A stretch of DNA of 8,752 nt from Arthrobacter sp. (GCA_025464925.1 JAODMS010000113.1:1-8752); one strand, 5' to 3'; shown: positions 1 through 7,899, counted from the first letter of the stretch. The notes: generated from the sequence alone by a model not told the origin. Numbers and translations are program-made.

Positions 1-48
1 CGGACGCAGGCGTGGGCATATTTTGTCAGCTTCATCCGGCCAGCCTAG
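1..48 (+). other. Possible 3' end of an upstream coding region
   Basis: Frame 1 is open from the window edge to a TAG at 46-48 and would encode a short tail ending AWAYFVSFIRPA. It lies on the same strand as zur and about 80 nt before the zur ATG. The stretch is too short to recognise a family, and a 15-codon open run is expected by chance in GC-rich DNA. It is listed only because an upstream gene must end near here or outside the window. Confidence 0.15.
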
Positions 49-80
49 GGATCCGGCATCGCGGTGTCCACGTACCCTGC

Positions 81-89
81 TGGTAATCT
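81..89 (+). promoter_or_regulatory. Candidate extended -10 element of the zur promoter
   Basis: TGG-TAATCT reads as an extended -10 (TGn followed by TAnnnT). No good -35 hexamer is visible 16-19 nt upstream, which is tolerated for extended -10 promoters. Transcription would start near 95-97 and leave a leader of about 33 nt before the ATG at 129. That would make the in-frame TTG at 96 an unlikely start. No Zur-like palindrome overlaps it, so autoregulation is not evident. Confidence 0.35.
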
Positions 90-128
90 TGGACATTGCC
101 ACCACCCTTTAGTGAAGCGAGTTCCAAG

Positions 129-587
129 ATGTCCCAAGGCGCCACAGCTGACGGCAGCCGGACACCGGCTCCGGCTTCCGCCGCGGGCAAGGAGCAGCGC
201 GTCACCAAGCAGCGCCTCGCGGTCAGTGCAGCCCTGGACGAGCTCGCGGACTTCGTCAGCACACAGGAGCTGCACCGCATCCTGCAGGACCGGGGCACCG
301 CGGTTTCCCTTGCCACCGCCTACCGCATCCTTCAGTCCCTCGCCGACGACGGATTGGTTGACGTGCTCCGGAACACCGACGGCGAGGCCGTCTACCGGCG
401 CTGCGCCGTGACGGGACACCACCACCATCTCTTGTGTCGCAACTGCGGCAAGGCGGTGGAAGTGGAGGCCCCTGCCGTTGAAGCCTGGGCAGCGCGGACG
501 GCGGAAGAGCACGGCTTCACCGCGGTGGAACATACTGTGGAGATCTTTGGGCTCTGCCCGGACTGCACGGCGCTTAGGATCCGGTAG
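129..587 (+). CDS. zur: Zur (FurB), zinc-responsive Fur-family transcriptional repressor
   Basis: A 152-residue Fur-family regulator of normal length for Zur. A winged-helix DNA-binding domain spans about residues 25-85 (recognition segment around AYRILQSLADDGLV, 64-77), followed by a metal-binding dimerisation domain. Ligands match the mycobacterial Zur/FurB pattern. Structural zinc: Cys103/Cys106 and Cys143/Cys146. Regulatory site: Asp78, Cys92, His98, His100. Third site: His97, His99, Glu118, His135. The four-histidine run just before CRNC, together with Asp78/Cys92, favours Zur over Fur or PerR. The first 20 residues are a low-complexity Ala/Ser/Pro extension. ATG 129 is preferred over the in-frame TTG at 96 because a purine-rich GAAGCGAG lies about 10 nt upstream and a candidate promoter overlaps the TTG region. 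The gene converges on the znuACB operon, whose leader carries Zur-like palindromes. With Zn bound, it presumably represses that operon. Confidence 0.93.
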   Translation: MSQGATADGSRTPAPASAAGKEQRVTKQRLAVSAALDELADFVSTQELHRILQDRGTAVSLATAYRILQSLADDGLVDVLRNTDGEAVYRRCAVTGHHHHLLCRNCGKAVEVEAPAVEAWAARTAEEHGFTAVEHTVEIFGLCPDCTALRIR

Positions 588-627
588 CGGCCCCCTCCGC
601 CGGGCGGAACGGCGGTGGCATACTGGC

Positions 628-647
628 GCCGGGAAGCGGAACCCGGC
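628..647. terminator. GC hairpin between convergent zur and znuB, possible bidirectional terminator
   Basis: GCCGGG (628-633) and CCCGGC (642-647) form a perfect 6-bp stem around an 8-nt loop in the 103-nt gap between the two convergent stop codons. Neither strand has a U-tract after it, so it is not a classical intrinsic terminator. Its position is the main argument. A second, tighter inverted repeat (TCCGCC-G-GGCGGA, about 598-610) lies just before it. Confidence 0.3.
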
Positions 648-690
648 AGCCGCGCGCAGCTTCACTCTTCTCGCGGGGGGGACCAGCCGG

Positions 691-1581
691 TCAGGCGGCC
701 GGGACGGGAGAGCTCCGCAGGACCCGCCCGTTAATTCCCCGCCTGGCCCGGATCCCCCCGACCACCCGGCAGACCACGTAGATCAGGAAGGACAGCGTGG
801 TCACGTAGGGGCTGATCGGGATCCTCCCGCCAAGGGCCAGCAGGATGCCGCCAACCGTGGCCGTCATGGCGAAGACCACGCTCAGGGCCACCACCAGCCG
901 GGGCGAGGAGGTCACCCGCAGCGCGGCTGCCGCGGGTGTGATCAGCAGGGCCAGCACCAGCAGCGCGCCCACGATCTGGATGGACAGCGCCACGCTGATG
1001 CCCAGCAGCACCATGAACCCGATGGCAAGGGCCCGGACCGGCACGCCCCGGGCCGTGGCGACGTCAGGGTCCACGCTCGCGAAGGTCAGTGGACGCCAGA
1101 TGGCTCCCAGGGCCAGCATCACGGCGACGGCGACGGCGGCCAGCACCTGAAGCTGAACGGTTCCCACTGACACGATCTGGCCGGTGAGCAGGCCGAACTT
1201 GTTCGCCGCGCGGCCCTCGTAGAGCGAGAGGAAGAGGATGCCCAGGCCCTGGCCGTACGGCATGATGTCGCCGATGTTGGAGTTCTTGTCCCGGGCGCGG
1301 ACGCCCATCAGCCCCAGCACCAGGGCCGCCGTCACGGACCCCGCGAGGGATCCCAGGATGATGTCCGCGCCGATCAGCAGCGCGAAGGCCGCCCCGGCGA
1401 AGGAAAGTTCGGAGATGCCGTGGACGGCGAAGGCCAGGTCCCGCTTCATCACGAAGGTGCCCATCAGCCCGCCCAGCAGGCCGAGTACCGCCCCGGCCCA
1501 GATGGAGTTCTGCACCAGTACCAGCAGTTCGCCGTAGTTCTCGAAATTGAAGATGGAGTTCAGCAGGTGGTCCGGATCCAC
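691..1581 (-). CDS. znuB: ZnuB, zinc ABC transporter permease (ABC-3 family)
   Basis: A 296-residue polytopic membrane protein of the ABC-3 metal permease family. It has about eight to nine hydrophobic segments from residue 20 to 275. Family landmarks are HGISELSFAGAAFALL (54-69), the cytoplasmic DPDVATARGV (171-180) that typically contacts the ATPase, and VGALLVLALLITPAAAA (204-220). It would form the zinc channel in the cytoplasmic membrane for the ZnuA/ZnuC system. The GTG start is the codon directly after the znuC TGA, and a strong Shine-Dalgarno (GGGGAGGTGG) sits inside the end of znuC, indicating translational coupling. The assignment to zinc rather than manganese rests on the adjacent zur gene and the Zur-like operator, because ABC-3 permeases for the two metals look alike. 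The gene is intact and is the last in the operon. Confidence 0.92.
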   Translation of the reverse strand: MDPDHLLNSIFNFENYGELLVLVQNSIWAGAVLGLLGGLMGTFVMKRDLAFAVHGISELSFAGAAFALLIGADIILGSLAGSVTAALVLGLMGVRARDKNSNIGDIMPYGQGLGILFLSLYEGRAANKFGLLTGQIVSVGTVQLQVLAAVAVAVMLALGAIWRPLTFASVDPDVATARGVPVRALAIGFMVLLGISVALSIQIVGALLVLALLITPAAAALRVTSSPRLVVALSVVFAMTATVGGILLALGGRIPISPYVTTLSFLIYVVCRVVGGIRARRGINGRVLRSSPVPAA

Positions 1582-2397
1582 TCAGCCCACCTCCCCCGCC
1601 ACCGCGTGCGCGTCCTCGTGATGATGGGTCGTGGCGTCCGGGAGCCCCACCACGATCAACCGCCCGTTCGCCTCGACAACCTCCACGTGGCTGCCATACA
1701 GATCGGACAACACCGCCGTGGTCATCACCTCGGCGGGCGTGCCCACCCGGAACCGTCCACCGGCCAGGTACAGCACCCGGTCCACGTAATCCATGATCGG
1801 GTTGATCTCGTGCGTCACGAACACCACGGCGCTGTCCCGGTCACGGCACTGCTGGTTGATCAGCGCGCTGACGGCCTGCTGGTGCTGCAGGTCAAGAGAG
1901 AGCAGCGGCTCGTCACACAGCAGCACCTTGGGATCCGTGGCGAGGGCCTGGGCCACCCGGAGCCGCTGCTGCTCACCGCCGGAGAGTTGTCCGACGGGAA
2001 CCTTCGCATAGTCGCCGGCGCCGACAAGGTCGAGCAGTTCATCAATCTTGCGGTCCGCTTTGGCGGCGCCGATCCGGACTCCCCAGCGGTGGCCGTCGAC
2101 GCCGAGCCCAACCAGATCGCGGGCACGCAGCGGAGTGTCAGGGTCAAAGGACTTCTGCTGCGGGATGTAGCCGATCCGCCGGCTGCCCCGTTCAACAGGT
2201 CTGCCGTCGAGCACCGCCGTGCCGGCGCTCAGCTCCTGCAGCCCGAGCAGGACCTTAAGGAAGGTGGTCTTGCCGCTTCCGTTGGGGCCGAGGACGGCGA
2301 AGAATTCCCCAGGGTTGATGTCCAGATCCAAGCCCTGCCACAGTGCCCGCCGGCCGAAAGAGAGGGAGGCACCGCGGAGGCTCACGACCGGTGTCAC
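1582..2397 (-). CDS. znuC: ZnuC, zinc ABC transporter ATP-binding subunit
   Basis: A 271-residue ABC ATPase with every catalytic motif present: Walker A GPNGSGKTT (37-45), Q-loop at about Gln80/81, signature LSGGE (138-142), Walker B VLLCDE (158-163) with catalytic Glu163, D-loop SLD (167-169) and switch His196 in VTHE. It would power metal import through ZnuB on the cytoplasmic face. The chosen start is a GTG one nucleotide after the znuA TAA, with a GAGG about 9 nt upstream inside the end of znuA. Its stop abuts the znuB GTG with no gap, so znuACB is one tightly coupled transcript. The protein ends in a histidine-containing tail (His258-260, His264) beyond the ABC core, a possible metal-sensing or storage tail. 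The metal is inferred from context; the motifs only prove an ABC-3-associated ATPase. Confidence 0.93.
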   Translation of the reverse strand: MTPVVSLRGASLSFGRRALWQGLDLDINPGEFFAVLGPNGSGKTTFLKVLLGLQELSAGTAVLDGRPVERGSRRIGYIPQQKSFDPDTPLRARDLVGLGVDGHRWGVRIGAAKADRKIDELLDLVGAGDYAKVPVGQLSGGEQQRLRVAQALATDPKVLLCDEPLLSLDLQHQQAVSALINQQCRDRDSAVVFVTHEINPIMDYVDRVLYLAGGRFRVGTPAEVMTTAVLSDLYGSHVEVVEANGRLIVVGLPDATTHHHEDAHAVAGEVG

Positions 2398-2398
2398 G

Positions 2399-3379
2399 TT
2401 AGCTTGCCTCGATTTTCCGCGGGGCCAGGGCCTGGCTGATGCTGTCCACGTTCTCGGTCATCCACTGCACGTAGGATTTGCCGTCCGGCAGGGTTTCGCT
2501 GAAGTCCAGCACCGGGACCTCCGCGGCCTCGGCGGCGCTTTTCACTGCCGCCGTCTGCGGCCCCTCGGTCTGCGTGTTGTAGGCCAGAAGCCTGATTCCG
2601 CCCGATCCCACCAGCTGGACGGTTTCGCTCAGGACGGCGGGCGGGACGTCTGCATCTTCCTCGATCGCGGCACTGTATTCGGCAGGAGTCGTGTCCTCCA
2701 GGCCCGCGGCCTCCAGCAGGTACAGCGGCACCGGTTCGGTGACGACTACCGGCGCGTGGCCAGCCGAGGCCTCGGCCGCGGAAAGCCTGGTTTCCAGGCC
2801 GCGGAGCCCCTGGGTGAAGGCCGCCGCGTTGGTCCGGAAGGTCTCCGCGGAGGAGGGTTCAAGGGCTCCGAGCTTCGCGGCGACGGCGTCCGCCAGGCGG
2901 GACATGGCGGGCAGGCTGTACCAGACATGCTCGTTGAACCCGGCATGCTGATGGCCGTGCCCGGCCTCATCGGACGTTCCGGCGGCGGCATCCTCCGGGG
3001 CCAGTCCGGAGACCTCCACGGCGCTGAGGATGTTGTTGTGGTCCAGCCCGGCATCGTCGGCGAGTTTGTGGATGAAGTCGTCATAACCGCCGCCGTTTTC
3101 CACCACAAGCTCGGCCTTGGAAACGGCCAGCTTGTCCTGCGTGGTCGCCTCGTAGGAGTGGGGGTCCTGGCTGAGGCGCGAAATGATGGAGCTGACCCTG
3201 ACTTTGTCGCCGCCGATGGTGCGCACGATGTCCCCGTACACACTGGTGGAGGCGACCACCTCGACGACGCCGTCCCCCGCCGCTGCCCCGGAACCCCCCG
3301 CCGTCGGTGCGCAGGCCGTCAGCAGCAGCCCGAGGCCGGCACAGGCGGCGAGCATGGCGCGGGAAGGGGAACGACGCAC
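2399..3379 (-). CDS. znuA: ZnuA-type zinc-binding lipoprotein of the ZnuABC importer (cluster A-I)
   Basis: A 326-residue solute-binding protein of the metal ABC (TroA/ZnuA) family. The N-terminus is a lipoprotein signal: basic MRRSPSR, hydrophobic core and lipobox LTAC with Cys23 as the lipidation site. It should be anchored outside the membrane and deliver metal to ZnuB. Expected ligands visible are His74 (in QDPHSYEAT) and His151 (in NEHVWYS), preceded by a short His-rich loop (HGHQH, 141-145) typical of zinc-type proteins. The third position looks like Glu214 (VVVTEPVPLY) rather than the His of E. coli ZnuA. The fourth falls in the AYNTQTEGP segment (around Asn267) instead of a clear Asp/Glu. 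The GTG start has GAGG 6 nt upstream. An internal ATG at codon 9 would also leave a signal peptide. It is first in the operon, with Zur-like sites just upstream. Zinc is preferred over manganese from context. Confidence 0.88.
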   Translation of the reverse strand: MRRSPSRAMLAACAGLGLLLTACAPTAGGSGAAAGDGVVEVVASTSVYGDIVRTIGGDKVRVSSIISRLSQDPHSYEATTQDKLAVSKAELVVENGGGYDDFIHKLADDAGLDHNNILSAVEVSGLAPEDAAAGTSDEAGHGHQHAGFNEHVWYSLPAMSRLADAVAAKLGALEPSSAETFRTNAAAFTQGLRGLETRLSAAEASAGHAPVVVTEPVPLYLLEAAGLEDTTPAEYSAAIEEDADVPPAVLSETVQLVGSGGIRLLAYNTQTEGPQTAAVKSAAEAAEVPVLDFSETLPDGKSYVQWMTENVDSISQALAPRKIEAS

Positions 3380-3398
3380 GGAGGACCTCGGATCTGTT

Positions 3399-3417
3399 AT
3401 TGAGAATCAGGAGCATT
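3399..3417 (-). promoter_or_regulatory. Weaker second Zur-like site, next to the znuA start
   Basis: Read on the minus strand, this 19-mer matches the strong upstream palindrome (3442-3460) at 12 of 19 positions. The shared part is the outer AAT and the block TGATTC plus CA. Only one half of the palindrome is well kept. It ends about 20 nt before the GTG, so a bound repressor would sit downstream of the probable transcription start. It is inferred from similarity to the first site, and may be a low-affinity site or chance. Confidence 0.4.
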
Positions 3418-3429
3418 AGCAACAGATCG

Positions 3430-3435
3430 AGTGTA
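3430..3435 (-). promoter_or_regulatory. Candidate -10 hexamer of the znuACB promoter
   Basis: On the minus strand TACACT fits a TAnnnT -10 box. It lies 6 nt downstream of the strong Zur-like palindrome and about 12 nt before the weak one. The -35 region would fall inside the strong palindrome, where no good TTGAC-like hexamer is visible. A promoter here would be blocked directly by Zur binding, which fits repression in zinc excess. Confidence 0.3.
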
Positions 3436-3441
3436 ACGCTA

Positions 3442-3460
3442 AATGGGAATCATTCCTATT
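3442..3460 (-). promoter_or_regulatory. Zur box (operator) of the znuACB operon
   Basis: AATgGGAATcATTCCtATT on the plus strand is a palindrome: every paired position matches except the one pair at the lower-case g/t, around a central c. It resembles the A/T-rich Zur operators of actinobacteria (core like GAAAATGATTTTC, family knowledge). It sits 63 nt upstream of the znuA GTG, in an AT-rich island that stands out from the surrounding GC-rich DNA. With a Zur gene at the other end of the operon, this is most simply the Zur-Zn binding site that represses zinc uptake. A Fur or manganese-regulator site is the alternative. Confidence 0.75.
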
Positions 3461-3518
3461 TGTGCGCCTCGTTTATGTGCCCAGTTTGTTCGCCGCACCG
3501 CGCCCGCATCCCGGCCGG

Positions 3519-4580
3519 CTAGCCCTGGCCCAGCCTCCGGTACCCGGTGGCCTGCGTGGCGTCCCGGATCTCCCCGACGAGCTGTTCGATGATGTCCTCC
3601 AGGAACAGCACTCCCTGGGTCATGCCGTCCGGGCCGATCACCCGGGCCAGGTGCGAACCGGACCGCTGCATGACGGACAGGGCCTGCTCGATCTCATCGT
3701 CCATGGCCAGGTTCGCCAGGGACCGGATGCGGCTCTCCGCAATCGGCTGGTGGTATTCCTCCTCCGGGATGGCGAGCACATCCTTGATATGGAGGTAGCC
3801 GGAGAGCATGCCGTCTTCGTCGAGCATCGGAAAGCGGGAAAAGCCGGTCCGGCTCACGGCCTTTTCGAATTCCGCCGGGGTGGTGGCGGCCTTGAGCATC
3901 ACGAGCTTGTCCAGCGGGACCATCACGTCGGACGCGGTGTACTCCGAGAACTCCAGCGCCCCGTTGATCAGCCCGGCGTCGTCATCCACCAGTCCGTGAC
4001 GGGTGGATTCCTGCACAATCGACTGGACCTCCTCCAGCGTGAAGGAGGAAGTGACCTCATCCTTCGGTTCGATCCGCATCAGCTTGAGGATGTGGTTCGC
4101 GGACCAGTTGAGGGCCACAATGACGGGCTTGACCATCCGGGCGATAAACATCAGCGGCGGGGCCAGCAACAGGGCCGCCTTGTCCGCGACGGAAACCGAG
4201 ATGTTCTTGGGCACCATTTCGCCGAAGGTGACGTGCAGGAACGTGACGACCAGCAGGGCCACGGTGAACGCCACCACGTCGGCGATTTCCATCGGCATGC
4301 CCACGGCTTCGAGCGGCACGGCCATCAAGTGATGGATGGCCGGCTCGGCGACCTGCAGGATCAACAGAGAGCAGACGGTGATGCCCAGCTGGGCACACGC
4401 CAGCATCAGCGAGACGTTTTCCATCGCCTGCAGGGTGGTCTGCGCCCGCTTCGATCCTGCCTCGGCCAACGGTTCGATCTGGCTCCGCCGGGCAGACATG
4501 ACGGCGAACTCTGCAGCCACGAAGAAGGCGTTGCCCACCAGCAGGACGGCAAGCCAGAGGATTCCTGCCCAGTCGCTCAT
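3519..4580 (-). CDS. CNNM/CorC-like membrane protein with DUF21 and CBS pair (second of tandem pair)
   Basis: A 353-residue 'hemolysin family' (CNNM/CorC) protein. The N-terminal DUF21 transmembrane domain spans about residues 5-165, with family landmarks FFVAAEFAVMSARRSQ (19-34), CAQLGITVCSLL (62-73) and GEMVPKN (120-126). A cytosolic CBS pair follows: about 217-272, with TGFSRFPML-DEDG-GYLHIKDVL, and about 285-342, ending LFLEDIIEQLVGEI. The protein stops soon after the second CBS and lacks the C-terminal CorC_HlyC domain present in its upstream partner. Family members move or sense divalent cations, chiefly Mg2+ and in some cases Co2+; the historical name hemolysin is misleading. The ATG overlaps the upstream gene's TGA by 4 nt (ATGA), so the two are translationally coupled and may form a heterodimer. 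Substrate is not determinable here. znuA begins 139 nt further on, with its own operator. Confidence 0.88.
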   Translation of the reverse strand: MSDWAGILWLAVLLVGNAFFVAAEFAVMSARRSQIEPLAEAGSKRAQTTLQAMENVSLMLACAQLGITVCSLLILQVAEPAIHHLMAVPLEAVGMPMEIADVVAFTVALLVVTFLHVTFGEMVPKNISVSVADKAALLLAPPLMFIARMVKPVIVALNWSANHILKLMRIEPKDEVTSSFTLEEVQSIVQESTRHGLVDDDAGLINGALEFSEYTASDVMVPLDKLVMLKAATTPAEFEKAVSRTGFSRFPMLDEDGMLSGYLHIKDVLAIPEEEYHQPIAESRIRSLANLAMDDEIEQALSVMQRSGSHLARVIGPDGMTQGVLFLEDIIEQLVGEIRDATQATGYRRLGQG

Positions 4581-5914
4581 GCGGCACCGGCCTGGCTGGC
4601 GGGCCGGTCCCCGCCCGGAACCCGCGCGGGACTGAAGCGGATCCGGTCAATCCTGCGGCCGTCCATGCGGGTAACGCTCAGCGACCCGCCTCCGACGTCG
4701 ACGGTGTCCCCGACTTCCGCAATGCGGCCGAGCTCGCTCATGACATAGCCTCCCACCGTTTCGTAGGCAGCCTCGTCGGGCACGGTCAGGCCCGGGATCT
4801 GTTCGGAGAGTTGATCGGGGCGGAGCAATCCCGGGAAGTACCAGTCACCCGAGGCGCTCTGCAGCAGTCCGGGCCGGACCTTGTCGTGTTCATCGGCCAC
4901 TTCCCCGACGATCTCCTCCACAAGATCCTCCAGCGTGGCAATGCCGGCGGTTCCGCCGTATTCGTCCAGCACCACCGCCAGCTGCAGGTTGCCTTCACGC
5001 AGTTCGGCGAGCAGGGCGTCGAGATGGATCGTTTCGGGGACCCGGAGCACGCCGGTCATGATGGCGCCGGCCTCCAGCTTGGCGCGCCTGTCCGGCGGAA
5101 CCGCGATGGCCTTTTTGATATGCACCACGCCGCGGATGTCATCGGAGGAGTCCCCGATGACGGGGAAGCGCGAGTAGCCCGTGCGCTTTGCGGCCTCCAC
5201 GATATCCGAGACCGGCTGGTCTGCGTCGATGGTCTCCACGCGGATCCGCGGCATCATGACGTCCGCCGCTGTCCGCGAGGAGAACTTCAGCGTCCGGGCA
5301 ATGAAGTTGGCGGTTTCCGAGTCGAGGGTGCCCATCGCCGCGGACCGGCGCACGAGCGACGCCAGCTCGGCCGGCGTGCGGGCGCCCGAAATTTCCTCCT
5401 TGGCCTCGAGCCCGAAGACGTTGAGGACTTTGTTGGAAAACCCGTTCAGCACCACGATGGCGGGTTTGAAGATGGCGGTGAAGACCAGCTGGGGGCGGGC
5501 GAGGGCCTTGCCGATGGGAAAGGACAGCGCAATGGCCATGTTCTTCGGCACCAATTCGCCGATCAGCATCGAGAGCAGCGTGGCGATCGCCATGGCCATC
5601 ACCAGCGAGACGGAGGTGGCCGCGGCTTCGGGGACTCCGGCGGCGGCCAGCGGTCCGTGGAGCAGGGCACCGACGGAGGGCTCCATGACATAACCGGTCA
5701 GAAGGGTGGTCATGGTGATGCCCAGCTGGCAGCTGGAGAGCTGGGTGGACAGCGATTTGAGGCACTTGAGCAGCGGCTGGGCCGCAGTGTCGCCGCCGTC
5801 GACGGCCCGCTGGACCGTGGCCTGGTCAAGGGCGACCAAGGAGAATTCGACAGCTACGAAGAAGCCGGTGCCAAGGATGAGCAGCAGGCCGGCTGCGAGA
5901 AGGATCCACTCCAC
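4577..5914 (-). CDS. CNNM/CorC-like membrane protein with DUF21, CBS pair and CorC_HlyC domain (first of tandem pair)
   Basis: A 445-residue CNNM/CorC-family protein with full architecture. The DUF21 membrane domain (about 1-165) contains FFVAVEFSLVALDQ (18-31), CQLGITMTTLLTGYVMEP (62-79) and GELVPKN (119-125). The CBS pair covers about 217-275 (TGYSRFPVIG, GVVHIKKA) and 285-345 (LAVVLDEYGGTAGIATLEDLVEEIVGE). A CorC_HlyC domain covers about 355-428 (WYFPGLLRPDQL, YETVGGYVM). A role in divalent-cation transport, probably Mg2+, is family knowledge; the CBS pair usually binds adenine nucleotides and regulates the membrane part. The GTG start is forced: the preceding in-frame codon is TAA (5915-5917), and the next Met (residue 68) would remove the first membrane helix. 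The Shine-Dalgarno is weak (GGAAGCAGG). It overlaps the next gene by 4 nt and lies 326 nt downstream of guaB1 on the same strand. Confidence 0.9.
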   Translation of the reverse strand: MEWILLAAGLLLILGTGFFVAVEFSLVALDQATVQRAVDGGDTAAQPLLKCLKSLSTQLSSCQLGITMTTLLTGYVMEPSVGALLHGPLAAAGVPEAAATSVSLVMAMAIATLLSMLIGELVPKNMAIALSFPIGKALARPQLVFTAIFKPAIVVLNGFSNKVLNVFGLEAKEEISGARTPAELASLVRRSAAMGTLDSETANFIARTLKFSSRTAADVMMPRIRVETIDADQPVSDIVEAAKRTGYSRFPVIGDSSDDIRGVVHIKKAIAVPPDRRAKLEAGAIMTGVLRVPETIHLDALLAELREGNLQLAVVLDEYGGTAGIATLEDLVEEIVGEVADEHDKVRPGLLQSASGDWYFPGLLRPDQLSEQIPGLTVPDEAAYETVGGYVMSELGRIAEVGDTVDVGGGSLSVTRMDGRRIDRIRFSPARVPGGDRPASQAGAA

Positions 5915-6240
5915 TTAGCGGCCTGCTTCCGGGGCACCGGCAGGGCTTGCCCGGTTGCGGCGGTGCCGGGGCAAAGCGCCCGGCGGAGGATGCTCAGCGG
6001 GGCCCGACTCTGTTTGCTGGAAGGCTCCGGTCGGATGTGCGGCCGGAGAGTGATGGGCGCGTGAACGGGGTTTGCCGGCTCTGCGGGTGGACTGGGCGGG
6101 AACGCTTTCGCTACTCCGCTGGCAGCCCCCAGGCCGGCACCTAGATTTACTGTCCATAAGGGTTTCATTCTACAGGAGCAGCTGGCCCCGGCCGCCGCCG
6201 TGACGCTGGAAGGCTGTTCCAAGCGGCGCACCGTCCGCGG
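5915..6240 (-). other. Non-coding 326-nt interval between guaB1 and the CNNM pair
   Basis: No credible gene is seen here. Short open frames on both strands are Arg/Pro/Ala-rich with no recognisable domain. On the minus strand a locally AT-rich segment (about 6141-6175) holds the TAnnnT-like strings TGTAGAAT and TAAATC, which could be -10 elements for the CNNM operon, but neither has a good -35. A transcript starting there would have a leader of about 220 nt or more. I looked for M-box-like and yybP-ykoY-like signatures and recognised neither by eye. Confidence 0.4.
6025..6048. repeat. Inverted repeat / hairpin in the guaB1-CNNM interval
   Basis: On the plus strand, CTCCGG-t-CG (6025-6033) pairs with CG-g-CCGGAG (6040-6048) around the loop GATGTG: 9 bp with one G-U wobble. 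On the minus strand, the direction of the flanking genes, the same position is an A-C mismatch. No U-tract follows on either side, so it is a weak terminator candidate for guaB1. It could equally be a leader structure. Confidence 0.35.
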
Positions 6241-7857
<1,617 letters not shown>

Positions 7858-7887
7858 TCACTGGACGCAGAGACTGGTTGGACCCTT

Positions 7888-7899
7888 GTGCCGCGGCAC
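7888..7899. repeat. Perfect 12-bp palindrome in the kgd leader
   Basis: GTGCCGCGGCAC is self-complementary over 12 bp. It lies 45 nt upstream of the kgd GTG and inside the predicted leader. It could be a dimeric regulator site or a small stem (GTGC/GCAC with a CGCG loop). A more distant pairing, GGTTTC (7854-7859) with GAAACC (7904-7909), would enclose it. No known operator is recognised. Confidence 0.4.

Noticed and set aside
96..128. TTG at 96 as an upstream start for zur (adds 11 residues)
   Set aside because: It would fall at or next to the predicted transcription start, has no Shine-Dalgarno, and the added residues match nothing in the family. ATG 129 has a purine-rich site at proper distance.
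1420..2439. Long plus-strand open frame of about 339 codons opposite znuC
   Set aside because: It is antisense to a gene with complete ABC ATPase motifs, and its translation is His/Gln/Arg-rich with no domain. It is a GC-bias shadow.
2219..3403. Long plus-strand open frame of about 394 codons opposite znuA
   Set aside because: Shadow of znuA: glycine/arginine/valine-rich composition and no recognisable motif.
3462..4748. Plus-strand open frame of about 428 codons opposite the second CNNM gene
   Set aside because: Antisense to a clear DUF21-CBS protein. The translation is His/Gln/Asp-rich low complexity typical of reverse-frame reading in GC-rich DNA.
4811..6064. Plus-strand open frame of about 417 codons opposite the first CNNM gene
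   Set aside because: Same shadow pattern; no domain, and it extends into the non-coding interval without a plausible ribosome binding site.
5915..6157. Minus-strand 80-codon open frame ending directly at the CNNM start codon
   Set aside because: The stop-to-start adjacency looks operon-like, but the peptide is Arg/Pro/Ser/Ala-rich with no membrane, zinc or other motif, and it has no evident ribosome binding site.
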